Shown: positions 18,765 to 29,035, counted from the stretch's first letter. The stretch: DNA of 64,000 bases from Bacteroidaceae bacterium (GCA_017619585.1 JAFZSA010000006.1:43658-107657), one strand, 5' to 3'. The notes: generated from the letters alone by a model not told the origin. Numbers and translations: made by a program.

Positions 18765-20315
18765 TTATTCACTAGTGGGGAAAATAGGCATTGGTGAGCG
18801 TGGTCCCATGGTAATAACCAAGTTATTGATTTCGCTGGGCGTACAACGACGAATAGCGCAAACCTTACCTGTTCCTGAAACTGTTCGGTAGGCTGCTTCG
18901 GTGGGTGTTCCACCAGTCAATTTGTCGAAGAAATACAGGGTGTATTCGTTACCATTTTGAGTACCGACAATAAGGTTGTCGTAGTTGCGGAACTTGTCAC
19001 CGAACATTAGAGACAACCACTGGTTGGTTACGAAGGTGACAGGCTCTGTAACGCCAGGTAGAGGAATCTCAACCTCGGTATTAGACTCCCATGCATAGGC
19101 ATAGAGCTTGCCACCGTCAATGGCGTAGATGTAGGCTGCACTACCGCCGCAGGCACCTACGCATGTAGCCTTAGAGATGTGTAGATCGGGGGCTAATTCG
19201 CGAACCTCGGTCTGCTGAGCTAACTTGCCATTGATGATATGCAGGAAACGCTTGCCTGTGCCCTGCTCCTGAGCCAAGAACCAAACGGTTTCTATGGCAG
19301 CGCTTTTACGGTTTATTCCGCTGGCAATACACTCACAAATTCCTGTTGTATCCACAGAGATATCGAAACAGTTTACACCGTTCATGTCTATGTTACGAAC
19401 ACCTGGTAGCTGCTTGCTCCAATAAGCAATACCACGCTGACCGCCAGAACACATTTGAACGTGTTTGGTAATGTCATCCTCGAAGATGGGTAGTGTGAAC
19501 TTACCCGTTGACAGAGAGTTTTTACCCTTCATGTCCATGCTGCTAATGCCTTTCTTAGACAGCATGAAGCCGATGTTGTAGGCATTAGTCATGTTATAGT
19601 AAACATCATCGTTGTCCTCACCTGCATAGCAGATGCTTTTCTGGTCGAAAATCTGCTTCATATCCTCTGTGCGGTAGCCGCGATATTCCTGAGTAGTGAA
19701 GATGTTCAGCATGTTGGTCATCTCCATTTTGTTTACGTCGGGGTTCACGTAGTTTTGCTGGTAAACCATAGCCAAAGAGACGGGTTCACCTGCAAGGGGA
19801 GCACCAGTTAGCTTTTTGATGATGTCTGTTGACATGCCTGATTCGGCAGACAGGTCGATATCGGTATTACCGTCTTCGGTTTGCTTCATGATGTAGAAAC
19901 CGTCAGAGAACTCTGTAGAAACTTCCAAGTCGGCACGAGCATACTGTGCCAGACCGGTCTCTTTAACCTTAACTTCGAGACATACAACATAAAGACCTGA
20001 CGAGAGGTTTACCTCGTAGTCGAGATTACGTTCTGTTCCGATTACATTCTTGCGGAATCCATCCTTGTCGTGTGCCTTGTCAATATACAGATACCATGTG
20101 TACTGCAACTGTGAGTCGTCATAGACAGAAGTAATCTCGGGATTGATAACCAGATGGTTGCCTTTGTATGAGACTATAGCCTGTCTGGCAATTTCAGCAA
20201 TATTTATAGTGGGGACGCTATTAGGGTCGCCCAGTGAACTGTCGTCACTGAAACAAGAGCTGAGTGCGAATGTCAGCAGTCCCGTTACTGCTATATTTAA
20301 AATACGTTTTTTCAT
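18765..20315 (-). CDS. PKD-like family surface lipoprotein (SusE-position)
   Basis: A 516-residue lipoprotein with signal peptidase II site LSSC followed by FSDDSS; acidic residues directly after the Cys fit the Bacteroidota surface-export signal. The N-terminal part (to about residue 130, SGLYVVCLEVKVKETG) looks like the PKD-like domain family that accompanies DUF4843 proteins in SusCD loci; the C-terminal part appears beta-rich with repeated short strands. It occupies the SusE/F position, where proteins usually bind ligand at the cell surface. The ligand is unknown. Confidence 0.75.
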   Translation of the reverse strand: MKKRILNIAVTGLLTFALSSCFSDDSSLGDPNSVPTINIAEIARQAIVSYKGNHLVINPEITSVYDDSQLQYTWYLYIDKAHDKDGFRKNVIGTERNLDYEVNLSSGLYVVCLEVKVKETGLAQYARADLEVSTEFSDGFYIMKQTEDGNTDIDLSAESGMSTDIIKKLTGAPLAGEPVSLAMVYQQNYVNPDVNKMEMTNMLNIFTTQEYRGYRTEDMKQIFDQKSICYAGEDNDDVYYNMTNAYNIGFMLSKKGISSMDMKGKNSLSTGKFTLPIFEDDITKHVQMCSGGQRGIAYWSKQLPGVRNIDMNGVNCFDISVDTTGICECIASGINRKSAAIETVWFLAQEQGTGKRFLHIINGKLAQQTEVRELAPDLHISKATCVGACGGSAAYIYAIDGGKLYAYAWESNTEVEIPLPGVTEPVTFVTNQWLSLMFGDKFRNYDNLIVGTQNGNEYTLYFFDKLTGGTPTEAAYRTVSGTGKVCAIRRCTPSEINNLVITMGPRSPMPIFPTSE

Positions 20316-20345
20316 ATCTGTTTAATTTTATAATGCTAAAGCTGA

Positions 20346-21167
20346 TTACTCTTTAGCTTTGGGATTAAATGAAATAGGTGTACCGTCTTCTTCTGCCCAG
20401 ACAGGTTGTCCTGCTTCGATTCGTTCGGCGTTCTCTTTTTCCAAACGCTTCTGGAATACCTGAGCCATATAAGAAAGGTATGCCTTGTCCTGATTGTAAT
20501 TCTCAAGGATGAACTCATCGCTCCAGGATTTGCCGCTCCAGTCAATCATCAACTGATATTTAACGTCACCATATTCGCCAAAGATGTCATCTAGTCCACA
20601 CTGATCCCAAACGGTAGGCTTGGAAACACGGTCGGTGAAGGAGATGATGCGCTCCTGCATTTTGGTAAATCCGTTTTTGAAGTTTTCATTTTCCTTGAAT
20701 CGGATCTTCAGTATAACATCCTGAGTTTGCAGAGTTGCACTACGCAGAATAATTACGGGAACCTTGAACAAAGTCTCACCGGCCTTGACAATCTGAGCGC
20801 GTTTTGCTTCTTCTGAGTCAAAGGGGACATAGTCAACACCAGGTTCGGCATTCTTGACTCCCTCAACTTGTATTTGTTCCAAATCGAAAGAACGGTCATA
20901 ATCCTTAACAAATCCTGCAGTCTTGGCTTCAATCCATACGGTATCGCTCTCTATTTTGCCATGTGTTTTAAAATTGTAAAGTACAGGTACAGTGGCTATA
21001 GATGGAATTTTGGCAATATCCTCGTTCTGATAATCATTACCTTCGCTATCTATAAAGCGGAAGTTCAAGTAGCAGTCAGGATTGGAGTATGGCTCCAACG
21101 CCTTCTCACACGAGGTGGCTGTGGTCAGCATGATGGCAGCCAAAGCCATATATTTTATAGTCTTCAT
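20346..21167 (-). CDS. DUF4843 domain-containing lipoprotein
   Basis: A 273-residue lipoprotein (lipobox TSC at residues 18-20, then EKALEPYSN). The layout, including YLNFRF near the start and the strand-rich middle ending in a WDQCGLDDIFGEYGDVKYQ segment, is that of DUF4843 proteins, which are found almost only between SusD and PKD-like genes in Bacteroidota. It lies 30 nt upstream of the PKD-like gene. Its molecular role is not established. Confidence 0.78.
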   Translation of the reverse strand: MKTIKYMALAAIMLTTATSCEKALEPYSNPDCYLNFRFIDSEGNDYQNEDIAKIPSIATVPVLYNFKTHGKIESDTVWIEAKTAGFVKDYDRSFDLEQIQVEGVKNAEPGVDYVPFDSEEAKRAQIVKAGETLFKVPVIILRSATLQTQDVILKIRFKENENFKNGFTKMQERIISFTDRVSKPTVWDQCGLDDIFGEYGDVKYQLMIDWSGKSWSDEFILENYNQDKAYLSYMAQVFQKRLEKENAERIEAGQPVWAEEDGTPISFNPKAKE

Positions 21168-21198
21168 ATTTCTTTTTTTACACTGTTATACGTCTTGA

Positions 21199-22770
21199 TT
21201 ACTTCTTTACGGTAGCTGGATCGTACTCGGTCTCAGGCAGAGGAATGATGTAGGTGTTTTCGTTGGCCTGTGTCTTAGCCCAAAGAATGTTGCTTTCGCC
21301 CAAACGCTTGTATGTATAGAACATCTGTCCCTCACCATAGAACTCACGACGGTATTCGTTTTCAATCCATGTGCTAACTTCCTCCAAGGTGTTAAAAGGA
21401 GTTGGTAGGGCTACGTTGTGTGAATCCATATATTCGGTATACAACTGGTTTACTTCTGCCAAATCTGTAGAAGTCTCCATTGCGATGAGGTACATCTCAG
21501 AAGTACGCAGCATGGGGATAAGCTGGTAGTAGAGATTAGGATTAGGTACGTCGTCATCGTAGCAGTAACGAAGAAAACCGCACCAGAGTGTTCCATCACC
21601 ATCTTTTAGACGCTGATTCCAAATGTTAGCATAACGGTTGTGGCTGGCAATGTTCTCTCCGTCGAAGAGGTCTGCCAACATGTTCTGGCTGATGGCATAT
21701 TGGTTGGCTCCGTAGCTTGAGACAACATTGTCTTTATTGTCGGTGAAGTAATTAACGGCATATTCCTTAATGTCGTACTTGCTGATAGAGAAGTAGCACT
21801 CGTTGGGGCAAGTTGTGTAACCGGAAATGTAGTCTTTCTTTCCGCTGAGTGCACGAACGGTTGTTCCATCGGGTAGAGTGGCAGCAATAAGTTCGCGGGC
21901 AATATTTTGGGCTGCATCTTTGTCACCAGTATAGAGTGCCATACGTGCATGGAGGGCGCGAACAGCCCAGTAGTTAAGACGCATCTGACGATACATCAGG
22001 AAAGAATTCTTTTCGTAAACTTCGCCCGTAGCATAGGTGCGATTGTAGGGATACAAGGTGGCGGGGTCGCTCTCCTTCAGTAAAGCCTCTGCAGTTTCAA
22101 TGTCCTTCAGCAGTTTGACTGTATAATCATTAAAGTTGTAGTAGGACGGGATCTCGTTGATGTTAGTAGCCTCAGAATAAGGAAGGCTAACAACTTTTTG
22201 GGGATTGTTTGGCATCTGACCGAAGAGACGCAATACGTCTAATTGACAATAGGCACGGATGGCGTACGCCTCGCCCAGAATGATATTGTACATTCGTTTT
22301 TCTGTGAAGACCTCTGGGTTTTCCTGAGCATTCTTGATGATAAGACTTGCCTGGGCAATGGTCTTGAAGAGATTGGTGTATATAGCCTTGATTGTAGATT
22401 TGGCATTGTCTGTAGTGTAGTCATGCAGAGCAAGGTCGCGCTCGCCAAGACGTGTTGTGCTTGGGTTAATTCGCCACAGGTTGGCTAGATTCTCAACGCT
22501 TGTCATTGTAAGCTGCAGACCATATCCACTTTGGTTGGCCATCTGCAGATAGCAACCTGTAAGCGCCATCTGGAATCCACTCTCGGTTGAGAACTGGTCT
22601 TCTTCTTTTTGCTCAGTCTCAGGACGCACATCGAGCCAGTTGTTGCACGACGTGAGCATTGTGCTGAATGCTAAAATACAAATGATAAAGGCACAGCCTA
22701 TCATCTGTTTGTTATTTATCTTGATATTCATATTTCTGAATGCTGAATTATAATTCTTTATTTCTTTCAT
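21199..22770 (-). CDS. SusD/RagB-family nutrient-binding outer-membrane lipoprotein
   Basis: A 523-residue SusD-type lipoprotein that forms the surface lid of the SusC transporter. The lipobox is LTSC followed by NNWLDVRPETEQ, and the SusD hallmark FSTESGFQMALTGCYLQM follows, with TPR-like helices (GEAYAIRAYCQLDVLRLFG) and the C-terminal EYRREFYGEGQMFYTYKRLG. The ATG at 22770 overlaps the SusC stop as TAATG, which suggests translational coupling; an internal ATG at 22731 gives a more standard signal peptide and is an alternative start. Confidence 0.92.
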   Translation of the reverse strand: MKEIKNYNSAFRNMNIKINNKQMIGCAFIICILAFSTMLTSCNNWLDVRPETEQKEEDQFSTESGFQMALTGCYLQMANQSGYGLQLTMTSVENLANLWRINPSTTRLGERDLALHDYTTDNAKSTIKAIYTNLFKTIAQASLIIKNAQENPEVFTEKRMYNIILGEAYAIRAYCQLDVLRLFGQMPNNPQKVVSLPYSEATNINEIPSYYNFNDYTVKLLKDIETAEALLKESDPATLYPYNRTYATGEVYEKNSFLMYRQMRLNYWAVRALHARMALYTGDKDAAQNIARELIAATLPDGTTVRALSGKKDYISGYTTCPNECYFSISKYDIKEYAVNYFTDNKDNVVSSYGANQYAISQNMLADLFDGENIASHNRYANIWNQRLKDGDGTLWCGFLRYCYDDDVPNPNLYYQLIPMLRTSEMYLIAMETSTDLAEVNQLYTEYMDSHNVALPTPFNTLEEVSTWIENEYRREFYGEGQMFYTYKRLGESNILWAKTQANENTYIIPLPETEYDPATVKK

Positions 22771-25700
22771 TAGAACAAAAGTTTCACGCTACCCAGTATG
22801 TTACGTGCATAAGGATAGCTTGTACCACGCTCCTGCTTTACACTGCCCCAGTGAACCAGATCGTTGCAATTCAAACCGAAGGTCACGGACTGCATTCTAA
22901 GGTTGTTACGTACAAACTTGCTGTCCCAACGGTACTGCAGGCTGAGAGAAGAAAGCTCCAGAACATTGTCCTTCATTACGAAACGTGAAGTAGCACGTGT
23001 TTGATCCTCTTCGTAACCCTTGAAGAATGTTACATCGCCAGGATTCATCCAACGGTCTGTGAGGGCGCGGCGGTCAACATTCTGAGACTTCAGTGCATTG
23101 ATAGGAACCTCTACTTTATCACGCAGAGTGCTGTTGTAGGTGTATCCACCCCAGTAATAAGAGAAGGTAAAGTTCAGCGTCCAGCCCTTATAGCGGATAA
23201 CGTTTGAGAAGTTACCACGATATTTTGGGTCTGCTTGTCCGCAGAATACTTTGTCGCCGGCACGCCATGTGTCTGTTACGTTGCCATCGCGATCCAAGTA
23301 GATTTCCTTACCTGTTGAGGGGTCGATGCCCAGAGACTTAACAGCGTAGATGGCATTCTGAGGCATTCCCTCGTAGAAGAGGTTGGCAACTTCAACATCT
23401 TGCTCGCGATAAGCCTCTGTCTGTGCTTTTACAGCATCAGATAGCTTGGATATCCAGTTCTTATTGTAAACTAACTGACCTGTCATCATCCAGGTGAAGT
23501 CGTGCTTAAGGTCGCGGATGGGGTATCCTGTAAGAGAAAGCTCCCAACCACGGTTACGAACCTCGCCAATGTTGGCAATGTAGCTGTTCCAACCCATGCT
23601 TGAGGGGAGATCCATTGAAGAGAGTAGGTTAGAAGTCTTTTTGGTATAGTAGTTGAACTCACCCTTGAGACGACCCTTCAGCATGCCGAATTCAAGTCCG
23701 AAATTGCTGGAGAAGGTTGTCTGCCATGTTAAACGTGGATTGCCCCATGCAGAGAGCTGAGAACCAACCCATGTCATGTATTTGTTGTTGGTAATAGAAT
23801 TATATATGGTATTTGCACCAGACCCGCTACCCATCTGAGAACCAACTTCACCGATTGATGCTTTTAGACGTAAAATGCTCAGTATAGGATTTGCCTTGAA
23901 GAATTTCTCGTTATGAACATTCCATCCGATTCCTGTTGACCAGAAAGGAGCCCATTTTTTCTCTGCGCCGAAGGTGGAGCTACCATCAACACGATATGAA
24001 AGGTCAGCATAGTAACGTGAATCATAGGTGTAGTTAACGTTACCAGTGAATCCGATACGGCGTGTCTTGCCCTTTGTTCCTGATGGTGTTCCGTTCTTGT
24101 AATACTGACGTGCATTACCCAGGAATGGATTATCGCTGTCAGAGATACCCTCGGCGGTGAAGGAATAAGAGAGATTTTCGTTTGAAGCGATGTTATAGTC
24201 GGCACCTACATAAAGTTGATGCTTGTCTGCAAAGACATGGCTATATGCTAAGTTGATGTTGCCGTCGTAGCTAGTCCCCTTACCAGTTCCATAACGGTAG
24301 AGACCACGACGTAGGAATCCCTCATCGTCCTGATAAGCAGAACCTGTGGTGAAGGTTGAGTGCTCAGCTGGCAAGAAGTAGTCGCTGTCATTTGTCAATC
24401 TGCTGATACCGAGTTGACCACGTAGGGTTAGGTCGGGGATAATCTTCCATTCAATAGAGAAGTTGTTGGTCAGTGTCTCGTGCCCCGATTTATTGATGGT
24501 GTTCAACTCTGCATCATAAAGTGGGTTAGCACGACCCAAATCACCCTGAGAAGGGCCTAGGAAAGGCTCGAACTTCTGAACCAACTGTCCATTCTCATCG
24601 TATGGAATATCATAGGGCTGTAAAGCAACGTATTGGCTGTAGCTACCGTAATTACTTTCCTGGGAACGTACATGACCAAATGTTGTGTAGTTCTTAAACT
24701 TAAAGTTCTTAAGGTTATAAACCAACTGAATGCTGCCGTTGAATGAGTTACGGTGAGAGTTCTTCATGGCACCCTCGGTGTCTTTGTAGTTAACACTGGC
24801 AGCCCAGCGGAATTCATTGCTACCGCCTTCAAGACGAACATTGTAATGTGAACCTACACCTGTGCGAACGGGCTTACTCAACCAGTCCGTTGTTGCTCCG
24901 CTAAGCACTCTGCGCAACTTTGTGTTATAGTGCTCCTGAAAGTTGAAATCATTGGGAATGTAGTCTGCTGAGTAAAGCCCCAGAGCATTTTCCAGTTCCA
25001 ACTTTTCCTTGGCATTCAGATAGTCATAACTTGAGAGGTCTGGTGCCTCGATGTCAATTCCAACCTCTGCCTGAACGCGCAGTTTGCCAGCTTCAGGTTG
25101 ACGTGTTGTAACAACGATAACACCGTTAGAACCACGTGAACCGTAGATGGCTGTTGCAGCTGCATCCTTCAAAATGTTGATACTTTCAATTTCCTCGTCG
25201 TTATAATCCATCAACTTCTCCAGTGACATCTCAAATCCATCCAAGATAATAAGTGGGGTATTGACAGATGTGCTTGTTGAACTGTTGAACTCTGCAACGC
25301 TCATAGGCAGACTAGAGTTACCACGGATGTTAATCTGAGGTAGGTTGTTGGGGTTACTACCAGCCAGATTGTTTACCTGAAAATTCAGTGAGGCGTCAAT
25401 GGTCTTTAGAGTCTGTAGCAAATTCTGTCCCTTGTGCAGCTTCAGGTCTTCTGCTTTAATGGTAGAAACAGCACCGGTGTAGCTTTCACGTGCTTTAGAG
25501 AAGATACCGGTAACTACTACGTCATGTAGCGCGTTATTGTCCTTCATTACTACGTCTTGCTTCAGATCCTTGGTTCCTGATGCCAATGATACTTGTTGCT
25601 CTTTCATGCCGACATAGGTGAATTTCAACTGGCAGGCTTTTGTTGGAACTTTCACAGAATAGAATCCCTTTTCATTAGTAATTGCAACAGCCTGGCCATT

Positions 25701-25913
25701 GCCAATTCTGATGGGAACTCCAACCAACTCTTCGCCTTGTTCGTCACGTACAGTACCACTAACGGTTCTTTGTTTACCATCCGGAGCTTTTGAAGTCTGC
25801 TCCTTGCTATTGCTTGTAGTTTGTGCATAAGCACATGTGCCCCATGGTACAAATGCCCATAGCGCAAGTACAACAAGCAAGAGCTTTTTCAGTTCAATTG
25901 CTAATTTACTCAT
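22770..25913 (-). CDS. SusC/RagA-family TonB-dependent outer-membrane transporter
   Basis: A 1047-residue TonB-dependent transporter: signal peptide (to about residue 30, CAYAQ), a carboxypeptidase-regulatory-like domain (RTVSGTVRDEQGEELVGVPIR), the plug with VVVTGIFSKARESYTGAV and the SusC-type INIRGNSSLPM and DAAATAIYGSRGSNGVIVVTT motifs, and a beta-barrel ending in SVKLLF. The frame extends upstream to 25958, but ATG 25913 begins the signal peptide. It imports a ligand with SusD using TonB energy. No sigma/anti-sigma pair, hybrid sensor or glycoside hydrolase is adjacent, so this is not a typical polysaccharide locus. Confidence 0.94.
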   Translation of the reverse strand: MSKLAIELKKLLLVVLALWAFVPWGTCAYAQTTSNSKEQTSKAPDGKQRTVSGTVRDEQGEELVGVPIRIGNGQAVAITNEKGFYSVKVPTKACQLKFTYVGMKEQQVSLASGTKDLKQDVVMKDNNALHDVVVTGIFSKARESYTGAVSTIKAEDLKLHKGQNLLQTLKTIDASLNFQVNNLAGSNPNNLPQINIRGNSSLPMSVAEFNSSTSTSVNTPLIILDGFEMSLEKLMDYNDEEIESINILKDAAATAIYGSRGSNGVIVVTTRQPEAGKLRVQAEVGIDIEAPDLSSYDYLNAKEKLELENALGLYSADYIPNDFNFQEHYNTKLRRVLSGATTDWLSKPVRTGVGSHYNVRLEGGSNEFRWAASVNYKDTEGAMKNSHRNSFNGSIQLVYNLKNFKFKNYTTFGHVRSQESNYGSYSQYVALQPYDIPYDENGQLVQKFEPFLGPSQGDLGRANPLYDAELNTINKSGHETLTNNFSIEWKIIPDLTLRGQLGISRLTNDSDYFLPAEHSTFTTGSAYQDDEGFLRRGLYRYGTGKGTSYDGNINLAYSHVFADKHQLYVGADYNIASNENLSYSFTAEGISDSDNPFLGNARQYYKNGTPSGTKGKTRRIGFTGNVNYTYDSRYYADLSYRVDGSSTFGAEKKWAPFWSTGIGWNVHNEKFFKANPILSILRLKASIGEVGSQMGSGSGANTIYNSITNNKYMTWVGSQLSAWGNPRLTWQTTFSSNFGLEFGMLKGRLKGEFNYYTKKTSNLLSSMDLPSSMGWNSYIANIGEVRNRGWELSLTGYPIRDLKHDFTWMMTGQLVYNKNWISKLSDAVKAQTEAYREQDVEVANLFYEGMPQNAIYAVKSLGIDPSTGKEIYLDRDGNVTDTWRAGDKVFCGQADPKYRGNFSNVIRYKGWTLNFTFSYYWGGYTYNSTLRDKVEVPINALKSQNVDRRALTDRWMNPGDVTFFKGYEEDQTRATSRFVMKDNVLELSSLSLQYRWDSKFVRNNLRMQSVTFGLNCNDLVHWGSVKQERGTSYPYARNILGSVKLLF

Positions 25914-25968
25914 TGATTTACTTGAAATTAATATATAATGTATGTGTGTATTTTCCAATAAATCTGCG

Positions 25969-25998
25969 CAAAGATACGAATTAAAAACATATATGCAA
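25969..25998 (-). promoter_or_regulatory. Promoter of the SusCD operon
   Basis: On the minus strand TTG (plus 25996-25998) and TATCTTTG (plus 25969-25976) are 19 bp apart. The leader to the SusC ATG at 25913 is about 50 nt. The upstream gap to 26120 is very A/T-rich and holds no gene. Confidence 0.7.
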
Positions 25999-26120
25999 TA
26001 AAAATGCTTAATTTTAGATGAAATTTCTTAAAATATTTAAATTCGCATAATATTTGTTTGTATTTGTTGTAAAAATGTCATTTTAATAGAATATTATTCT
26101 GCAATTGAGCTGTATGCAAA

Positions 26121-26156
26121 GAAAAAAGCCGGCACCCTGACGGGCGTCGGCTTTCC
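26121..26156 (-). terminator. Intrinsic terminator of ppdK
   Basis: Minus-strand stem AAAGCCGACGCCC / GGGTGCCGGCTTT (with G-U pairs) around a 4-nt loop, followed by a T-run. Confidence 0.85.
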
Positions 26157-26179
26157 TTTTTATGGATTTTATGAGTATT

Positions 26180-28900
26180 TTACTCTTCAACAGCTGCCTG
26201 TGCGGCTGCCAGACGTGCGATGGGCACACGGAAGGGAGAACAAGAGGTGTAGTTCATACCTACCTTAGCGCAGAACTTAACAGAGCTGGGCTCGCCTCCG
26301 TGCTCACCACAGATACCGGTGCGCAGGTTGGGTCGAACGGCACGTCCGTTTTCAACTGCCATCTTAATCAGTTGACCAACACCGTTCTGATCCAGAACCT
26401 GGAATGGGTCAACCTTCAGAATCTTCTTCTCCAAGTATGCTGGTAAGAAGCTGGCAATATCGTCACGAGAGTAACCGAAGGTCATCTGTGTCAGGTCATT
26501 AGTACCGAATGAGAAGTACTCTGCCTCCTGAGCAATCTTGTCGGCTGTAAGGGCAGCGCGAGGTATCTCAATCATAGTACCAATCTCGAAGTCGATGCGT
26601 ACACCTTCCTCTGCAAATACCTCTTCTGCCACTGCCTTGATGATTTCCTTCTGTTGCTTCAACTCATAGAGGATACCGATAAGGGGGACCATGATTTCGG
26701 GATGAGGATCATAGCCTTCCTTCTTCAACTGGCAAGCTGCGCCAAGGATGGCACGTGTCTGCATTGCTGTAATCTCAGGGAATGTGATACCTAGACGACA
26801 ACCACGGTGACCTAGCATGGGGTTGTTCTCTGCCAGTGAGTTCACACGCTTGTTGATTTCCTCAACTGTTACGCCCATTTCTTTTGCCATAGTCTCCTGG
26901 CCGGCTGCATCATGGGGAACAAACTCATGCAATGGGGGATCCAACAGACGGATGTTAACATGTAATCCATCCATTGCTTTCAGGATTCCGTAGAAGTCTG
27001 CCTTTTGGTAGGGAAGTAACTTGGCAAGAGCCTTCTCACGACCTTCAACGGTATCAGCCAGAATCATCTCGCGCATAGCGATAATCTTCTGTCCGTCAAA
27101 GAACATGTGCTCTGTACGAGTCAGACCAATACCCTTGGCACCGAAGGCACGTGCTACCTGAGCATCGTGTGGTGTATCGGCATTGGTACGAACCTCCATC
27201 TTAGTGTACTTGTCGCAGAGATCCATAAGAGCCTTGAAGTCGCCGCTGAGCTCAGCAGCCTTGGTGGGAATCTCACCAGCAAATACCTGACCGGTTGTAC
27301 CGTTCAGTGAAATGTAGTCACCTTCTTTATATACAACGCCTTCAATCTCCACGGTCTTAGTCTTGTAGTTCACGTTGATAGCACCTGCACCTGAAACGCA
27401 GCACTTACCCATACCACGGGCAACAACGGCAGCGTGAGAGGTCATACCACCACGGGCAGTGAGGATACCCTCTGCTGCAGACATACCTGCAAGGTCTTCG
27501 GGAGATGTCTCTATACGAACCATGATAACCTTGTGTCCATCTTCGTGCCATGCTTCTGCATCGTCAGCGTGGAATACAATCTGTCCGCAAGCAGCACCTG
27601 GGGAAGCGGGCAGACCCTGAGTGATGGCCTTAGCCTTCTTCAATGCGTCCTTGTCGAATACGGGGTGCAACAGCTCGTCCAACTTCTGAGGTTCGCAGCG
27701 CAAGATGGCAGTCTTTTCGTCAATCATTCCTTCACGCAACAGATCCATGGCAATCTTAACCATAGCGGTACCTGTGCGCTTACCGTTACGGGTCTGCAAG
27801 AACCACAGCTTGCCTTCCTGAACAGTGAACTCCATATCCTGCATATCGCGGTAGTGCTTCTCCAGTTTGTCCTGCAGAGCATCCAGTTCCTTATAAAGCT
27901 CAGGCATTGCCTCTTCCATTGAAGGATATTTGGCAGCACGCTCAGCCTCTGAGATACCTGCACGCTCAGCCCAGCGCTGTGAACCGATCTTTGTAATCTG
28001 CTGAGGTGTACGGATACCAGCTACAACGTCCTCGCCCTGAGCGTTAATCAGATACTCACCATTGAAGAGGTTCTCACCGTTACCGGCATCACGGCTGAAG
28101 CATACTCCAGTTGCTGAGGTATCGCCCATGTTACTGAATACCATTGCCATAACAGATACTGCAGTTCCCCATTCATCGGGTATGCCTTCCATCTTACGGT
28201 AGAGGATGGCACGCTCGTTCATCCAGCTGCGGAATACAGCACAGATAGCACCCCAAAGCTGCTCCTTAGGATCGGTGGGGAAGTCCTGACCAGTCTGCTC
28301 CTTGATGGCTGCCTTGAAAAGTTCAACCAGCTTCTTCAGAGACTCTACTGAGAGGTCTTTGTCCAGAACAACGCCCTGCTCTTCCTTTACTTTCTCGATG
28401 ATAGCCTCAAAGGGGTCGATATCTTCCTTGTTGACAGGCTTCAAACCCAAAACGACATCACCGTACATCTGAACAAAGCGGCGGTAGCTGTCATATACGA
28501 AGTGGGGGTTGCCTGTCTTCTTAACCATACCCTCGGCAACTTCGTCGTTCAGACCCAGGTTTAAGATGGTGTCCATCATACCAGGCATAGAAGCACGTGC
28601 ACCTGAACGTACAGAAACCAACAGTGGGTTGTTGGGATCTCCGAATTTGCACTTCATCAAGTTTTCCGTATGAGCAACTGCAGCATTTACTTCATCCTGC
28701 AATAACTCAACGATTTTTTCTTGTCCTACCTTATAATATTCATTACAAGTATCAGTGGTAATAGTGAAACCAGGAGGAACGGGTACTCCAATGTGATTCA
28801 TCTCGGCGAGATTAGCGCCCTTACCGCCCAGAACTTCGCGCATCTGAGCATTACCTTCGGCTTGTCCGTTTCCGAAGGTGTAAACACGTTTTTGACTCAT
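26180..28900 (-). CDS. ppdK: Pyruvate, phosphate dikinase
   Basis: A 906-residue cytosolic enzyme interconverting pyruvate + ATP + phosphate and PEP + AMP + PPi. The N-terminal ATP-grasp domain starts RVYTFGNGQAEG and GGKGANLAEM; the swivelling phosphohistidine is His489 in GGMTSHAAVVARG, and the C-terminal PEP barrel carries RTEHMFF, GHRGCRLG, SFGTNDLTQ and the catalytic Cys in GICGEHGG. In Bacteroidota it can act in both glycolysis and gluconeogenesis; fbp is nearby at 30.5-32.5 kb, though not co-transcribed. The gene has its own promoter and terminator. Confidence 0.97.
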   Translation of the reverse strand: MSQKRVYTFGNGQAEGNAQMREVLGGKGANLAEMNHIGVPVPPGFTITTDTCNEYYKVGQEKIVELLQDEVNAAVAHTENLMKCKFGDPNNPLLVSVRSGARASMPGMMDTILNLGLNDEVAEGMVKKTGNPHFVYDSYRRFVQMYGDVVLGLKPVNKEDIDPFEAIIEKVKEEQGVVLDKDLSVESLKKLVELFKAAIKEQTGQDFPTDPKEQLWGAICAVFRSWMNERAILYRKMEGIPDEWGTAVSVMAMVFSNMGDTSATGVCFSRDAGNGENLFNGEYLINAQGEDVVAGIRTPQQITKIGSQRWAERAGISEAERAAKYPSMEEAMPELYKELDALQDKLEKHYRDMQDMEFTVQEGKLWFLQTRNGKRTGTAMVKIAMDLLREGMIDEKTAILRCEPQKLDELLHPVFDKDALKKAKAITQGLPASPGAACGQIVFHADDAEAWHEDGHKVIMVRIETSPEDLAGMSAAEGILTARGGMTSHAAVVARGMGKCCVSGAGAINVNYKTKTVEIEGVVYKEGDYISLNGTTGQVFAGEIPTKAAELSGDFKALMDLCDKYTKMEVRTNADTPHDAQVARAFGAKGIGLTRTEHMFFDGQKIIAMREMILADTVEGREKALAKLLPYQKADFYGILKAMDGLHVNIRLLDPPLHEFVPHDAAGQETMAKEMGVTVEEINKRVNSLAENNPMLGHRGCRLGITFPEITAMQTRAILGAACQLKKEGYDPHPEIMVPLIGILYELKQQKEIIKAVAEEVFAEEGVRIDFEIGTMIEIPRAALTADKIAQEAEYFSFGTNDLTQMTFGYSRDDIASFLPAYLEKKILKVDPFQVLDQNGVGQLIKMAVENGRAVRPNLRTGICGEHGGEPSSVKFCAKVGMNYTSCSPFRVPIARLAAAQAAVEE

Positions 28901-28940
28901 AATTTCAAATCAGTTATATTAGTTAGTTTGTTGTTTTTTG

Positions 28941-28972
28941 CAAATATAGACCAAATTCCTTATTATTCCAAA
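28941..28972 (-). promoter_or_regulatory. Promoter of ppdK
   Basis: On the minus strand TTTG (plus 28969-28972) and TATATTTG (plus 28941-28948) are 20 bp apart, a full consensus match; the leader is about 35 nt. Confidence 0.78.
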
Positions 28973-29002
28973 GAAAATGATGATTTTTGTTGATTTATTA
29001 TC

Positions 29003-29010
29003 TAATTTTG
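29003..29010 (+). promoter_or_regulatory. Probable -7 box of the RlmD gene
   Basis: TAATTTTG at 29003-29010 fits the -7 consensus and lies 25 nt before the ATG at 29036; the -33 element is not at the ideal distance. Confidence 0.45.
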
Positions 29011-29035
29011 CAAAATCAATCATGAATAAAGTTAT

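Noticed and set aside
17575..25998. Polysaccharide utilisation locus
   Set aside because: SusC and SusD are present, but no carbohydrate-active enzyme or PUL regulator is in the operon; the GH genes of this window are elsewhere and separately transcribed.
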